Origin: Oscillatoriales cyanobacterium SM2_2_1
GTDB taxonomy: Bacteria; Cyanobacteriota; Cyanobacteriia; Pseudanabaenales; Pseudanabaenaceae
Assembly (NCBI GenBank): GCA_012031145.1
Contig: JAAUUH010000005.1
Location: 1 to 58,192 of the forward strand
DNA length: 58,192 nucleotides
Reading direction: 5' to 3'
Shown: in pieces, positions 19,524 to 27,779 of the stretch
How the letters are laid out: each line of letters opens with the position of its first letter
Numbering within the stretch: position 1 is the first letter of the stretch
Translations under genes and position numbers: made by a program
Notes under the pieces: generated by a model
Told to the model about the DNA's origin: nothing
What the model saw: only the letters and a program-made list of their open reading frames with translations
Databases searched by the model: none

Positions 19524-19731
19524 CTAGGGGAGAGCGGCGATCGCCCCCTGAATGTGTTTCGCCCATCGGTGGGCATCGGGCAAAGTTAGGACAACCCATT
19601 TGGGTGGTAGCGATGCCAGTAATGGTGTCAAGGGGAATGGTGATTGTTGCCCCCCAGTGGCAGGCCCAAAGGCACTCCCAAGGGGTTAGGGTCAGTTCAA
19701 GGGTGGTGGGGGCGATCGCTAAGTTCATCAT
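19524..19731 (-). pseudogene. Internally deleted small PH-like cyanobacterial protein
   Basis: The first 45 codons (MMNLAIAPTTLELTLTPWEC, then HWGATITIPLDTITGIATTQ) look like the start of a small cyanobacterial PH-like protein with the pattern 'TLEL.L.PWE.LW..H.....IPL..I'. After the ATG at the MGC codon the frame loses this character. In a different frame the same strand reads VVLTLPDAHRWAKHIQGAI and stops at 19524-19526, which fits the family's C-terminal helix. Only about 70 codons remain of an expected 110 or so, so the middle appears deleted and the ends joined out of frame. The family assignment is from memory. A 74-codon open frame from the same start (to 19507) is the alternative reading. 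Confidence 0.45.
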
Positions 19732-20041
19732 TCACCGCGGGCTATTTGATAACTGGGCCTGAGCGGGGTATCAGGGTTGGGTGTCTGGCAGAAAACTTCA
19801 GTTAGAAACATTGAACTCGAGCCGTTCCCGTCTACGGGCCGCTAGCGACTTGTAAAGATAAATTCAGGCAATTTCATGGCAAATAGGAAGTATTTCATAG
19901 GGTTTTAAGAGTGCTTGGGGACCTTTTGGTGCCGGCTGGCCCTAGGTTAGGAACTGGAGGAGTTTGGCGGAATTACCTAGCTAAAAAGATGTCATTTACG
20001 GTCTTTCCTGATATAAAAGGGGCGTTGCCAGGAATGCATCT
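19732..20041. other. Intergenic region upstream of the DUF1574 gene
   Basis: A 310-base gap with no convincing gene on either strand. It holds an AT-rich stretch (19855-19910) and presumably the promoter of the gene at 20042, but no confident -35/-10 pair or Shine-Dalgarno could be fixed. Confidence 0.4.
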
Positions 20042-20938
20042 ATGCAGCTAGCGGGTCACCCAGATTCTAATTACCTAGAGCAGGGTTTGGCATTGGCGGC
20101 GTTGGATATCGTCCGCGCCCGCCAGCATCAAGATTGTTTGTATTTGCATTCTGAAAGCGATAATCCGGAGGCAATTCTGGGGGCGATCGCCTCGTCGTCA
20201 TTTTTGCTACAGGAAGGGGTGTGTCGGCTGAAGGTTCATGGCCCGCGCTGGGCTTTAGGGATAGATTTGCCGATTTCACCGGACTGCCAGATGGCGGCCC
20301 AGATGGTGGAATTGCTGGTGTGCGAGCCTAGGGTGTCAGGCTTGACGTTTAAGATCCTCCTGCAGCAGACCTGTCTGAATATTTTGTGTGAATTCACCCA
20401 GCCGACGGCCCAGGCCTTAGTAGCCCTACCCCTGCTGCAGGTAATCCGCCAGACTAATCCGGCGGCCTATTTCCAGTCGGTGACGGTGAGCGGTCGGGTG
20501 AAGGGAGAGCGGCACCCAGCCTGGTCCTTTGAGATTGATCTGATGGCATTGGGGTTAGCGCCCCAAACCGCCGAGGAGCCAGAAGTGGCTGAGGACTTTG
20601 GGAAAGAGCTAGAGGCTCCGCCTGCCAATTTGGCGGAATCTTGGTGGGCCAGGGGGGCGCGGCTGGGTCAGTGGTTGTTTCCCCAAGAACGCGCCCGGGA
20701 ACTCCATCCCTCCCTGGCAGCCCTAGCAATAGTATTGAGTGTGGGGGCAACCCTGGCAATCGATCAGGTATTGTTTCAGCGGGCGCGATCAGTGGTACTG
20801 CCCGAGGCGGAGGTGGCAGAGCCTAGCGAGATTCCGGGCGATCGCCCCCGCATGAACTTTAATATCGCGGCCCTAAACGAGAAATTAACTCTTTTGGAAT
20901 GGCACCGCACCACCTACCGGCGATCGCGGACGTGCTAA
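20042..20938 (+). CDS. DUF1574 family protein, N-terminal part (frameshifted)
   Basis: This is the first of three reading-frame pieces of one gene. Residues 1-175 form a soluble domain; a hydrophobic segment lies near 225-245 (LAALAIVLSVGATLAIDQVL), after which the protein should continue into a DUF1574/SGNH-hydrolase-like domain. The frame instead runs LEWHRTTYRRSRTC and stops, while the next frame carries DVLIVGSSRALRGID, the expected continuation. One base missing between about 20918 and 20928, close to a CGATCG, explains the break. DUF1574 proteins are widespread in cyanobacteria and of unknown function. Confidence 0.75.
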   Translation: MQLAGHPDSNYLEQGLALAALDIVRARQHQDCLYLHSESDNPEAILGAIASSSFLLQEGVCRLKVHGPRWALGIDLPISPDCQMAAQMVELLVCEPRVSGLTFKILLQQTCLNILCEFTQPTAQALVALPLLQVIRQTNPAAYFQSVTVSGRVKGERHPAWSFEIDLMALGLAPQTAEEPEVAEDFGKELEAPPANLAESWWARGARLGQWLFPQERARELHPSLAALAIVLSVGATLAIDQVLFQRARSVVLPEAEVAEPSEIPGDRPRMNFNIAALNEKLTLLEWHRTTYRRSRTC

Positions 20939-21276
20939 TTGTGGGCAGTTCCCGGGCGCTACGGGGCATCGATCCGACGGCGTTGGAGCAAAGCTTGACG
21001 ACCCGGGGAATTGCCCAAGTGCGGGTGTTTAACCTTGGCATTGACGGGGCAACGGCGCGGGTAGCAGAACTAAAATTGACCCGGATTTTGGGCGATCGCA
21101 CGCTGCCGCGACTGGTAATTTGGGCCGATGGATTGCGGGCGTTTAACAGCAGCCGCCGGGACAGCACCTATGAGGAGATTGCGGCATCCGAGGGGTATGG
21201 GGCCCTTGCTCAGTCCGTGACCAGTGCGCCATCGCCGACCAGTGCGCCACCCCCAGAGCGTGGCATTGCTTTTTGA
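20899..21276 (+). CDS. DUF1574 family protein, middle part (frameshifted)
   Basis: Second piece of the gene. The authentic sequence begins around base 20929 with DVLIVGSSRALRGIDP, the SGNH block I containing the nucleophile-position Ser, and continues with FNLGIDGATARVAELKL and LPRLVIWADGLRAFNSS. The ATG at 20899 is in the overlap and is unlikely to be real. The frame ends ERGIAF at a TGA created by a T-run of five (21270-21274). With six Ts it would read on as AFLNRLRD into the third piece. Confidence 0.7.
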   Translation: MAPHHLPAIADVLIVGSSRALRGIDPTALEQSLTTRGIAQVRVFNLGIDGATARVAELKLTRILGDRTLPRLVIWADGLRAFNSSRRDSTYEEIAASEGYGALAQSVTSAPSPTSAPPPERGIAF

Positions 21277-21857
21277 ATCGGCTGCGGGATACGGTATTGA
21301 TCAGTTATTCCCGCCGATCACCCGTTCGCACCGATTTAATGAATCAGTTGGATGGGCTCACCCGCTGGGTCAGTAACAATGAGGCGATCATTTCGGCCAC
21401 GGTGCCCATGCGCTCACAGGCCATGGATGCCAAGGGGTTTGTGCCCTTTGCGGTGCGGTTTGACCCGGAAACCTATTTCCAAACCCATCCTCGGGTGGCG
21501 GGAGAATTTGATAACGACTACCGCAACTTTGAGCCTGAGGGTCAACAGTTTGAGGCGCTGACCAATGTGGTGCGTTTTACCCGCAAGAAAGGCATTCCCT
21601 TGGTGGTTGTGAATTTACCCCTCCACGATACCTACCTAGACGGCGCACGCCTGCGCCAGGAGGATCGCTTTCAGCAGGTGATGACCCAATTGGCGGCCGA
21701 GCAGGGTTTTACCTACGTAGACTTTTCCCGCCGTTGGCGGCAAGACGATACGGTATTTTCCGACCCCAGCCATCTCAATGACCAAGGGGCGATCGCCGTC
21801 GCCAAGGCCCTAGCCGAGGATGAATCGATTCCCTGGTATCAGCTCAGAAGTCGTTAG
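21273..21857 (+). CDS. DUF1574 family protein, C-terminal part (frameshifted)
   Basis: Third piece of the gene, 194 codons from a TTG that is not a natural start. It carries GIPLVVVNLPLHDTYLDG and the C-terminal SGNH-like Asp/His motif DPSHLNDQGA. Joined to the previous pieces it gives a protein of about 600 residues, a plausible DUF1574 length. The last 14 bases overlap the convergent methyltransferase gene, so this end is unlikely to be trimmed. Confidence 0.72.
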   Translation: MNRLRDTVLISYSRRSPVRTDLMNQLDGLTRWVSNNEAIISATVPMRSQAMDAKGFVPFAVRFDPETYFQTHPRVAGEFDNDYRNFEPEGQQFEALTNVVRFTRKKGIPLVVVNLPLHDTYLDGARLRQEDRFQQVMTQLAAEQGFTYVDFSRRWRQDDTVFSDPSHLNDQGAIAVAKALAEDESIPWYQLRSR

Positions 21858-22701
21858 ATGGGGCTTGGGCCTGCATCACGCCAAAGCGCAGGCTACCCTG
21901 GGCATACCCCCGGGCCATCAGCCGTGCCGCCAGGGCCGCCCGCACCATGGTCAGCCCCGATCGCCCAATTTGCCAAAGGACATTGGGGGGCAAGGCAGAG
22001 GTGATCACCGCATCCCAAAAGGGGGCCACTGGGGTTGTCCAATCTCCCAGCTCGATGTTTTGCCAGTTCTGGACTTGGGCGAGCGCCCCATAGTCGTTGA
22101 GGGCAATGACGTAGGGTAAGCAGTAAATTTCATAAATGCGGTGTAGTAGCTCCTGCTCCCTAGTGGTTAGGGGACGATCCTGCACCGAACGGTGACACCA
22201 AGTGGCAATCAACACCTGTCCGCCGGGTCGCAGTACCCGCTGGCATTCCCCCAAAAACTTGGCCTTATCTGGCATATGCTCGGCGCTCTCTAGGGCCCAG
22301 ACCAAGTCGAACTGTCGATCACCCCAGGGCAAATCCATAGCATCGGCTACCTGAACCGTTACCCGCTCGGACAGTCCCAACTCCCGGGCCCGTATCGTCG
22401 CTCGCGCCGCTTGATAGGGGCTGAGGGTGACCCCCACCACCTCCGCCTGCAAATAGTTAGCAAGAAATAAAGCACTGCCCCCCACACCGCAGCCAAGATC
22501 CAAAATCCGCTGGGGTCGCCGTTCCCGCACATTGCCCCATCGCAGCAACTGGAGCATTAAATCAATCTGGGCTTGGCGACGATCCTTTTGGACTGCCAAT
22601 TCGTGGGGTTCATAATAACCATGGTGCAAATGCTCCCCCCAAACCTGTTCCCACAGGGCGGTGGTTTGGTCGTAAAACGCCGCAATCCGATCGCGCAGCA
22701 T
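21844..22701 (-). CDS. Tocopherol/MPBQ-type SAM-dependent methyltransferase
   Basis: A class I methyltransferase of 285 residues resembling cyanobacterial gamma-tocopherol methyltransferase, which methylates the chromanol ring at the membrane. Motifs: the N-terminal YDQTTALWEQVWGEHLHHGY typical of this branch, motif I LDLGCGVGGSALFLA, the acidic DAMDLPWGDRQFDLVWALES, and HMPDKAKFLGECQRVLRPGG. Related sterol and phytyl-quinone methyltransferases share these, so the substrate is inferred. The start overlaps the DUF350 stop as TGATG, indicating translational coupling. Confidence 0.82.
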   Translation of the reverse strand: MLRDRIAAFYDQTTALWEQVWGEHLHHGYYEPHELAVQKDRRQAQIDLMLQLLRWGNVRERRPQRILDLGCGVGGSALFLANYLQAEVVGVTLSPYQAARATIRARELGLSERVTVQVADAMDLPWGDRQFDLVWALESAEHMPDKAKFLGECQRVLRPGGQVLIATWCHRSVQDRPLTTREQELLHRIYEIYCLPYVIALNDYGALAQVQNWQNIELGDWTTPVAPFWDAVITSALPPNVLWQIGRSGLTMVRAALAARLMARGYAQGSLRFGVMQAQAPSNDF

Positions 22702-22931
22702 CAGCGAACCATGCGGGCAGGATCCCCAGAAAGGATCACCGCTGCCACAATAATAGCTGTGCCCACGGTGAGGGCTGCAACAATCATCCCCGCCGCCACA
22801 TTACCGCTGCGGATCTCATGGCGGTAGTTAATCGGATCAATAAAATCGTAGAGCCGCACTGCGGTGTACAGGAGTAATACACCCAAAAACGCCCAGCCAA
22901 TGCTCGAACCGACCGATTGCAGAAGTTCCAT
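22701..22931 (-). CDS. DUF350 small membrane protein
   Basis: A 76-residue protein with two hydrophobic segments (about 10-28 and 45-68), including GNVAAGMIVAALTVGTAIIV, which fits one DUF350 (YjfL-type) unit. The function is unknown; in other bacteria DUF350 genes lie near membrane-type spermidine synthases. Here such a gene starts 43 bases away in the opposite direction, so the two share an intergenic region. The stop overlaps the downstream methyltransferase start. Confidence 0.82.
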   Translation of the reverse strand: MELLQSVGSSIGWAFLGVLLLYTAVRLYDFIDPINYRHEIRSGNVAAGMIVAALTVGTAIIVAAVILSGDPARMVR

Positions 22932-22974
22932 ATCTCAATACACTAGGGGTGCCCCTAACATACCCTAGAAGCCC

Positions 22975-24513
22975 ATGGAAGACCACAAGAAAAACCGTCG
23001 CTGGGTGCTGCTCTTTGCTGCGGCGATCGCCTCGGGGTGTGGGCTGGCCTCCGAATTACTCCTGGGCACCCTAGCAAGCTATTTGGTCGGCAATACGGCC
23101 CTGTCCTACGGCATCGCTACGGGCGGATTCCTAGCGGCCATGGGCCTAGGCTCCTACCTCAGCCGCTTTATTGCCAGTGATGGCCCAACCCTCCTCAAGG
23201 TTTTTGTCTTGGTGGAACTGGCGATCGCCCCGGCCACAGCCCTGCTTCCCCTCGGGCTCTATGCCACCTTTGCCGTAGATGGACTGGTCTGGCTGGCGCT
23301 GATTCTCGCCACCCTAATCCTCGGCACCCTCGCCGGACTGGAAATTCCCCTCCTCACCCGCCTGTTGGAACAGGAAGAAGACCTCAAGGATGCTCTAGCT
23401 GGTGTACTCGCCTTGGACTACTTGGGGGCGCTGATCGGCTCTTTAACTATGCCGCTGATTCTGCTGCCCTGGTTGGGCATGCTCGGTGCGGCCAGTGCGA
23501 TCGCCCTTCTGCCAGCCCTGATGGTTGTGGCCCTATCCCGGTTGTTTCCCGATCTCCGCTCCTGGGGATGGATAGGTTTAGTTTTGGCAGCATTATTTGC
23601 TGCGGGGATTCCCCTAGTTAACTGGGTGGGCGATCGCCTAGAATCCACACTTTACGACGCTCCCGTCATCACCCGGCAGCAATCGCCCTATCAGCGCCTT
23701 GTCCTGACCCGCCAAAATCAAGATCTGCGGCTCTATCTGGACAACGAACTGCAATTTTCCACCCTCGACGAATACCGCTACCACGAAGCCCTGGTTCACC
23801 CTGCCCTGAGTCTTTTGGCTAGCGATCGCCCCCAACAGCCCTGGCGTATCCTGTTGTTGGGTGCCGGCGACGGCATGGCCCTGCGGGAAGTGCTCAAATG
23901 GCCGCAAGTGCAGCAGGTGCTCCTCATAGACCTCGATGCGGCTGTGGTGAATTTGGCCCAGCACCACCCCTTTCTCCGCCGTACCAATGGCGATGCCTTT
24001 GCCGATCACCGGGTGCAGGTGCGCTATGGCGATGCCTTCGTTGCCATTCAAGACCTTACCGATGCCTACGATGCCATCATTGCCGACTTTCCCGACCCGG
24101 ATCGCCCCGAGCTAGCCAAACTCTACAGCCGTACCCTCTACCACCACATCCGCCACCACCTCAACCCTGGCGGCGTGTTTGTCACCCAAGCCTCGAGCCC
24201 CTTTTTTGCATCCAAAGCCTTTACTTGCATCGCCAAAACTATTGCCAGCATCGGATTAAGCCCACTCCCCTATCAGGTCACCGTTCCCAGTTTTGGGCCC
24301 TGGGGCTTCATTCTGACCACAACCCAACCCTTACCGGCGACTTGGACTCTGCCCATTACCACCCGCTTCCTCACCGCCGACATCCTGCCTACCCTTTTTA
24401 TCCTGCCCAGGGACTATGGCTACAACCTCGACGATCCCACAATCCAGATCAATACCCTCATCGAACCGGCGATCGTGGATTATCAAAATGACTGGCATTG
24501 GAGTTTGTACTAG
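22975..24513 (+). CDS. Membrane-anchored spermidine-synthase-like protein
   Basis: A 512-residue protein with two halves. Residues 1-220 hold about seven membrane segments (for example SGCGLASELLLGTLASYLVG and LALILATLILGTLAGLEIPL). Residues about 230-480 are a spermidine-synthase-type Rossmann domain with ILLLGAGDGMALREVL, LIDLDAAVV, YGDAFVAI and ADFPDPDRPELAKLYS. The last motif replaces the polyamine-binding DxxDP of soluble SpeE with the form seen in fused membrane proteins. Polyamine transferase activity is therefore possible but unproven. It is divergent from the DUF350 gene. Confidence 0.9.
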   Translation: MEDHKKNRRWVLLFAAAIASGCGLASELLLGTLASYLVGNTALSYGIATGGFLAAMGLGSYLSRFIASDGPTLLKVFVLVELAIAPATALLPLGLYATFAVDGLVWLALILATLILGTLAGLEIPLLTRLLEQEEDLKDALAGVLALDYLGALIGSLTMPLILLPWLGMLGAASAIALLPALMVVALSRLFPDLRSWGWIGLVLAALFAAGIPLVNWVGDRLESTLYDAPVITRQQSPYQRLVLTRQNQDLRLYLDNELQFSTLDEYRYHEALVHPALSLLASDRPQQPWRILLLGAGDGMALREVLKWPQVQQVLLIDLDAAVVNLAQHHPFLRRTNGDAFADHRVQVRYGDAFVAIQDLTDAYDAIIADFPDPDRPELAKLYSRTLYHHIRHHLNPGGVFVTQASSPFFASKAFTCIAKTIASIGLSPLPYQVTVPSFGPWGFILTTTQPLPATWTLPITTRFLTADILPTLFILPRDYGYNLDDPTIQINTLIEPAIVDYQNDWHWSLY

Positions 24514-24890
24514 GACTAAGCTGTGTTGCCACCCATAGATTGATTGAACTGCGGACACCTCTAGTTTGTCTACCAAGTGCTATTAGTGTTAGCAAAAGTT
24601 ATGATGCCAAATCCAGTTCAATCTCACGTTCACCAAAAAATCTTTTTCCATCCCGGTTTGGGAGCGCAGCAAGTGGCGATCCGCTAGACTCCATTGAACT
24701 CTTGATCCGAGCAGTGCTAGAAATCGGTACTAGGGCTCAAAGAATGGGGCAGGGCATTGTTTCCGCAGTTGAGCTATTAAACTGACCGGCAGGTAATTAA
24801 AAAGTTCGCACAAATGAGGCTACCAAAAACATTAAATATTACGCCGCAAGTGGGCAGTTTGCTATCCTTGTCGCCTGCAGAGTTAGACAT
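24514..24890. other. Intergenic region, left edge of AT-richer patch
   Basis: A 377-base stretch. A plus-strand open frame of 95 codons at 24498-24785 runs through it, but the product has low complexity and no recognisable domain, and it overlaps the preceding gene, so I do not call it. No RNA gene or clear hairpin-T-run terminator was found. Confidence 0.35.
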
Positions 24891-25301
24891 CTAACAATAT
24901 TTTATATACACATCAGCACCATATCTCTCATTCAATCTATTACCGACATCAGATGTTAAAAAATCTCCAATCTTGAATTTTTCTCTGATCACATCATAAT
25001 TTATTGATTCACTAATGTGGTCTGAAACAAAAAATATTGAGTTGCAATTAGGATGCTTTGCGGCATTGGCACAGAAGTCAATATATAAATATTCAATACA
25101 TAAATCCATATTTTCTCCATCAAAAAACAACCTAGAATAACTAAATAAATAATTGATAGAAATAAAGTTTCTATGGGGCGTGATCGTCCAATCATGAGTA
25201 TAAGACAACCAAACTAATCCATGCTCTATCAACAACTCAAGGTTATTGGCATTCAATAGCTTGAATGGATCAATTTCATGCCACGTCAATTTCTCATGCA
25301 A
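24891..25301 (-). CDS. Hypothetical protein, AT-rich orphan
   Basis: A 136-residue product (MHEKLTWHEIDPFKLLNANN at the start) with mixed alpha/beta character, no membrane segment and no recognised family. The gene is clearly richer in A+T than its neighbours and contains no HIP1 site, which suggests recent arrival. Its place next to a toxin-antitoxin pair would fit an immunity or accessory gene, but nothing in the sequence shows this. Confidence 0.5.
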   Translation of the reverse strand: MHEKLTWHEIDPFKLLNANNLELLIEHGLVWLSYTHDWTITPHRNFISINYLFSYSRLFFDGENMDLCIEYLYIDFCANAAKHPNCNSIFFVSDHISESINYDVIREKFKIGDFLTSDVGNRLNERYGADVYIKYC

Positions 25302-25609
25302 AACACTTTCTGATGCATTTGAATTACATAGTCATTTTAATTAAGATTGAGTCTGTAAAAGACCAGCATTAACCTTCGAGTTCAGATCGAGTAAGGGTTT
25401 GAGGTTGGAAAACGCAGTATCAAATTCAAGTTAGATAACTATTCCAGCAGATAGTACAACGCTATTCATTCAATGAACTCTTGCTAAGCAAGATAAATTT
25501 GAACTCATTAACTTTGCCTAACGCTCCTAATCGCCCGCTGCAAATATTCTCGAACGCTCACAGACAACCTTTCATCGTTCGGGTGCATTGGGATTGCTAT
25601 ACCGTCGAG
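25302..25609. other. Intergenic region between orphan gene and toxin
   Basis: A 308-base AT-rich gap. On the minus strand near 25520-25600 a 26-codon frame encodes MHPNDERLSVSVREYLQRAI and stops, which resembles the C-terminal tail of a small toxin-antitoxin-type protein and may be a gene remnant. No start or upstream part is present. Nothing else was recognised. Confidence 0.3.
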
Positions 25610-25951
25610 CTAATTCCCACTGATCTCTACTAATTTTTCACCAGAACATAGCAACTCTAGGGCTTCTGGTAGAACTGAATTCAATATCTCCCTTAGCCTC
25701 GCATTTGAGGTATTATCGCAAGTCAACCAGATAATTTGCGGCGGTGATCCCAATCGCTCAACTAAATCCACAAAATCACTATCTTTCGTCATAAAAATTA
25801 CTCCTTGAGCCTTTGCAGCCTCAAAGATTTCAGGGTCTTCTGCATCTCGTAGATCAAGATCTCGTAACGCCAACGCTGTTATTCCGAAGGTATTTATGAT
25901 CCAGGTTGCTATCGCTGGAGACAAATGTGCATCGATCCAAATGGTTGTCAT
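25610..25951 (-). CDS. DUF5615 PIN-like toxin
   Basis: A 113-residue protein of the PIN-like DUF5615 family, predicted RNase toxins. The N-terminal Asp in IWIDAHLSP and the later acidic residues in RDAEDPEIF and TKDSDFVDL are in the positions of a PIN metal site. The start ATG overlaps the stop of the upstream DUF433 gene by four bases (ATGA), the standard layout of this toxin-antitoxin pair, antitoxin first. The RNA target is unknown. Confidence 0.88.
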   Translation of the reverse strand: MTTIWIDAHLSPAIATWIINTFGITALALRDLDLRDAEDPEIFEAAKAQGVIFMTKDSDFVDLVERLGSPPQIIWLTCDNTSNARLREILNSVLPEALELLCSGEKLVEISGN

Positions 25952-26172
25952 ACCACCAATATAGGATGGTTCAATTTACGTGCTGCATATATTAGGGAAG
26001 CTCGTATATCATCCATTTCTAAATCTGGCAAGTCTTCTAAAATCTCATCAGCACTTAAACCTACTGCGAACAAATCTAAAACATCAGACACTCGAATTCT
26101 CATCCCACGAATACAGGGACGACCACCACATTGCCTGGGATTTACTGTAATTCGTTCAAGTAGCTTTGACAT
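25948..26172 (-). CDS. DUF433 antitoxin
   Basis: A 74-residue DUF433 protein with the family core ITVNPRQCGGRPCIRGMRIR and a helix-turn-helix-like segment VSDVLDLFAVGLSADEILED. DUF433 proteins pair with DUF5615 PIN-like toxins and probably bind both the toxin and the operon promoter. It is translationally coupled to the toxin. A truncated HerA-like reading frame lies just upstream. Confidence 0.88.
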   Translation of the reverse strand: MSKLLERITVNPRQCGGRPCIRGMRIRVSDVLDLFAVGLSADEILEDLPDLEMDDIRASLIYAARKLNHPILVV

Positions 26173-26191
26173 TTGAAGAAACTTCCTAAAA

Positions 26192-26404
26192 TCAGCATCT
26201 ATCGAAAAGGTGTAAAATCGTTAGTTCAAGCCTGTTGCTATTAACAATTGAAATGTTGGGGTTTGGCTCAAGGATTTGACCAATCCATGCCATTTCACCC
26301 TGATCAACCCGAACATAATCAAACAGTGCAAACCCTTCCTCTATGCTTGCCATTGCTTGGACGTGGGACAAGCCCCCACCAGTTTCGTCATGTAGAATGA
26401 TCAC
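26192..26404 (-). pseudogene. Truncated start of a HerA-like ATP-binding protein
   Basis: Seventy codons starting MIILHDETGGGLSHVQAMAS and including DYVRVDQGEMAWIGQILEPN, which resembles the N-terminal HAS-barrel of HerA/DUF87-type ATPases. Such proteins are normally 500 residues or more; here the frame ends after TILHLFDRC and the antitoxin gene begins 20 bases on. The rest of the gene is absent, so this looks like a remnant cut off by arrival of the toxin-antitoxin pair. A short independent protein cannot be excluded. The family assignment is from memory. Confidence 0.45.
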
Positions 26405-26625
26405 TCAACTTACCTCTTGGGTAATCAGCGGTCTTATATCAAGCTTACCCTTAACTCACTAGGATTATTAGCGCCTGCTTGTCTGATCGCCCATCTAGAC
26501 ACAAAACATTTCCTTATCGATGTCAGGAAACCCAGATAGCCGATACTGGCGACATTAGTGATTCAGCGTAGTCGTCGCCGTTTCTGGAATGGGGAGTCCC
26601 ATGGAATCCTTTTTTTTATCATTTT

Positions 26626-26738
26626 TATAGCTATATTCGGGTAGGTTCGGACATTGAAAGAAAGGGGGGTTGGGGGCTGCGCCCCCAACCAGTTCATCCC
26701 ACCTGCACCCCGTCCTAACTAAGTTATTTACAGCTATA
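26626..26738 (-). mobile_element. MITE-like repeat, copy 2 (113 bp)
   Basis: Ends TATAGCT/AGCTATA as in copies 1 and 3, in the same orientation as copy 3. The ends match closely, but the middle (26661-26710) has diverged: the GGGGTGAAACCCC hairpin is disrupted (AGTTCATCCC), while the GGGGGC/GCCCCC hairpin is kept with compensating changes. It is the oldest-looking of the three copies. Confidence 0.8.
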
Positions 26739-27150
26739 CATCTCCCATTTGCGGGTTCCCTCATTGCAAATGTTCTTATCGGGGCATTGCGGATTCGTTA
26801 CACTGATGTTTGGATGAGGTGTTTGCTGGAAAAGCTCCCTATGTTCACATTGATCGCGCTAATTAATGAGTCCGCGCAGCCAGTTGTGTCCGGCACATCG
26901 CAGGATGAAATCTCTTAGCCGCTGAATGAACTCAACTGAAAACACTACTTTGTGGGCGTTGCCAGGCATTTTGCAAGACAAGATTCGTTTACGGGTTTAT
27001 TGACCAAAATGCAAAATAGAGTTTCCATGACCAACATGGTCATTATGGTGGGAGCGGCACGGGCTGATGCCACAGTAACAACCCAAACTGTTCCTGGGAT
27101 TCAGTTGAATTGGGTTAGAGTTCAGCATTCTATGTGTTTCCCCACTAGTG
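26739..27150. other. Intergenic region between MITE copy 2 and nrdR
   Basis: A 412-base stretch without a recognisable gene. Short open frames on both strands have no family resemblance. It contains a perfect 7-bp inverted repeat ATGACCA/TGGTCAT (27027-27043). The 221 bases on the other side of the MITE (26405-26625) are likewise empty apart from a T-run at 26609-26617. Confidence 0.35.
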
Positions 27151-27615
27151 CTAACACAGCTCTGAGGAGCGATCCAACTGTCGGAGAGCTTCCGCAAAGT
27201 CTTTTACGCCACGGAACTGGCGATATACCGAAGCAAACCGCACATAGGCGACTTCATTGACTCGCTTTAGGTGGGTCAACACCATTTCACCCACTTCGGT
27301 ACTGGTCACCTCATGGAGGGCCCGCAGTTGCAACTGGGACTCGATTTCGTCAATCATTGATTCCAACTGACTTTGGGGAATCCCTGTCTTTTCACAAGCT
27401 CGCACCAACCCCCGCAGCAACTTAGAGCGATCAAAAGACTCCAAGGCCCCATCCCGTTTTACGATCATCAGTGGCACAAACTCCACCCGCTCATAGGTAG
27501 TAAATCGTCGCTGGCACGCCAAGCATTCCCGTCTGCGGCGAATACTGCGGCCTGACTCGGCAGAGCGGGATTCTAAAACACGACTTTCGGTATGCTGACA
27601 AAAAGGACATTGCAT
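27151..27615 (-). CDS. nrdR: Transcriptional repressor NrdR
   Basis: A 154-residue repressor of ribonucleotide reductase genes that senses nucleotides. The N-terminal zinc ribbon is complete (CPFCQ near residue 3 and CLACQRRF near 32) and is followed by the ATP-cone ([20 protein letters not shown]). The C terminus [18 protein letters not shown] is also typical. No ribonucleotide reductase gene or clear NrdR box is in the window. It is flanked by two MITE-like repeats, 413 bases downstream and 51 bases upstream of the gene. Confidence 0.97.
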   Translation of the reverse strand: MQCPFCQHTESRVLESRSAESGRSIRRRRECLACQRRFTTYERVEFVPLMIVKRDGALESFDRSKLLRGLVRACEKTGIPQSQLESMIDEIESQLQLRALHEVTSTEVGEMVLTHLKRVNEVAYVRFASVYRQFRGVKDFAEALRQLDRSSELC

Positions 27616-27665
27616 GGGCTAATCCTAGCACCGCCGTTCTTCCTCCCAGCATCAATATCAACTTC

Positions 27666-27779
27666 TATAGCTATATTCGGGTAGGTTCGGACATCGAAAG
27701 AAAAGGGGGTAGGGGACTGTGCCCCCAGCCAGGGGTTTCACCCCTGCACCCCGTCCTAACCAAGTTATTTACAGCTATA
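27666..27779 (-). mobile_element. MITE-like repeat, copy 3 (114 bp)
   Basis: Same length as copy 1 and, reverse-complemented, identical to it except at about four positions (roughly 96 percent). Terminal repeats TATAGCT/AGCTATA, internal hairpins GGGGTGAAACCCC and GGGGGCACAGTCCCC. It lies in the gap between rplY and nrdR; the rest of that gap (27780-27924) holds nothing recognisable. Confidence 0.85.

Noticed and set aside
24498-24785. 95-codon open frame after the spermidine-synthase-like gene
   Set aside because: Overlaps the end of the preceding gene, low-complexity Ser-rich product, no domain, no ribosome-binding site.
25520-25600. 26-codon tail-like frame on the minus strand before the toxin gene
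   Set aside because: Too short and without a start region to call; mentioned only as a possible remnant.
27027-27043. Perfect inverted repeat ATGACCA/TGGTCAT as an operator
   Set aside because: Seven-base arms are expected by chance at this scale, and it is downstream of nrdR, not at a promoter.
24500-27150. Prophage or full insertion sequence in the AT-rich patch
   Set aside because: No transposase, integrase or phage structural gene is present; only MITE-like repeats without coding capacity.
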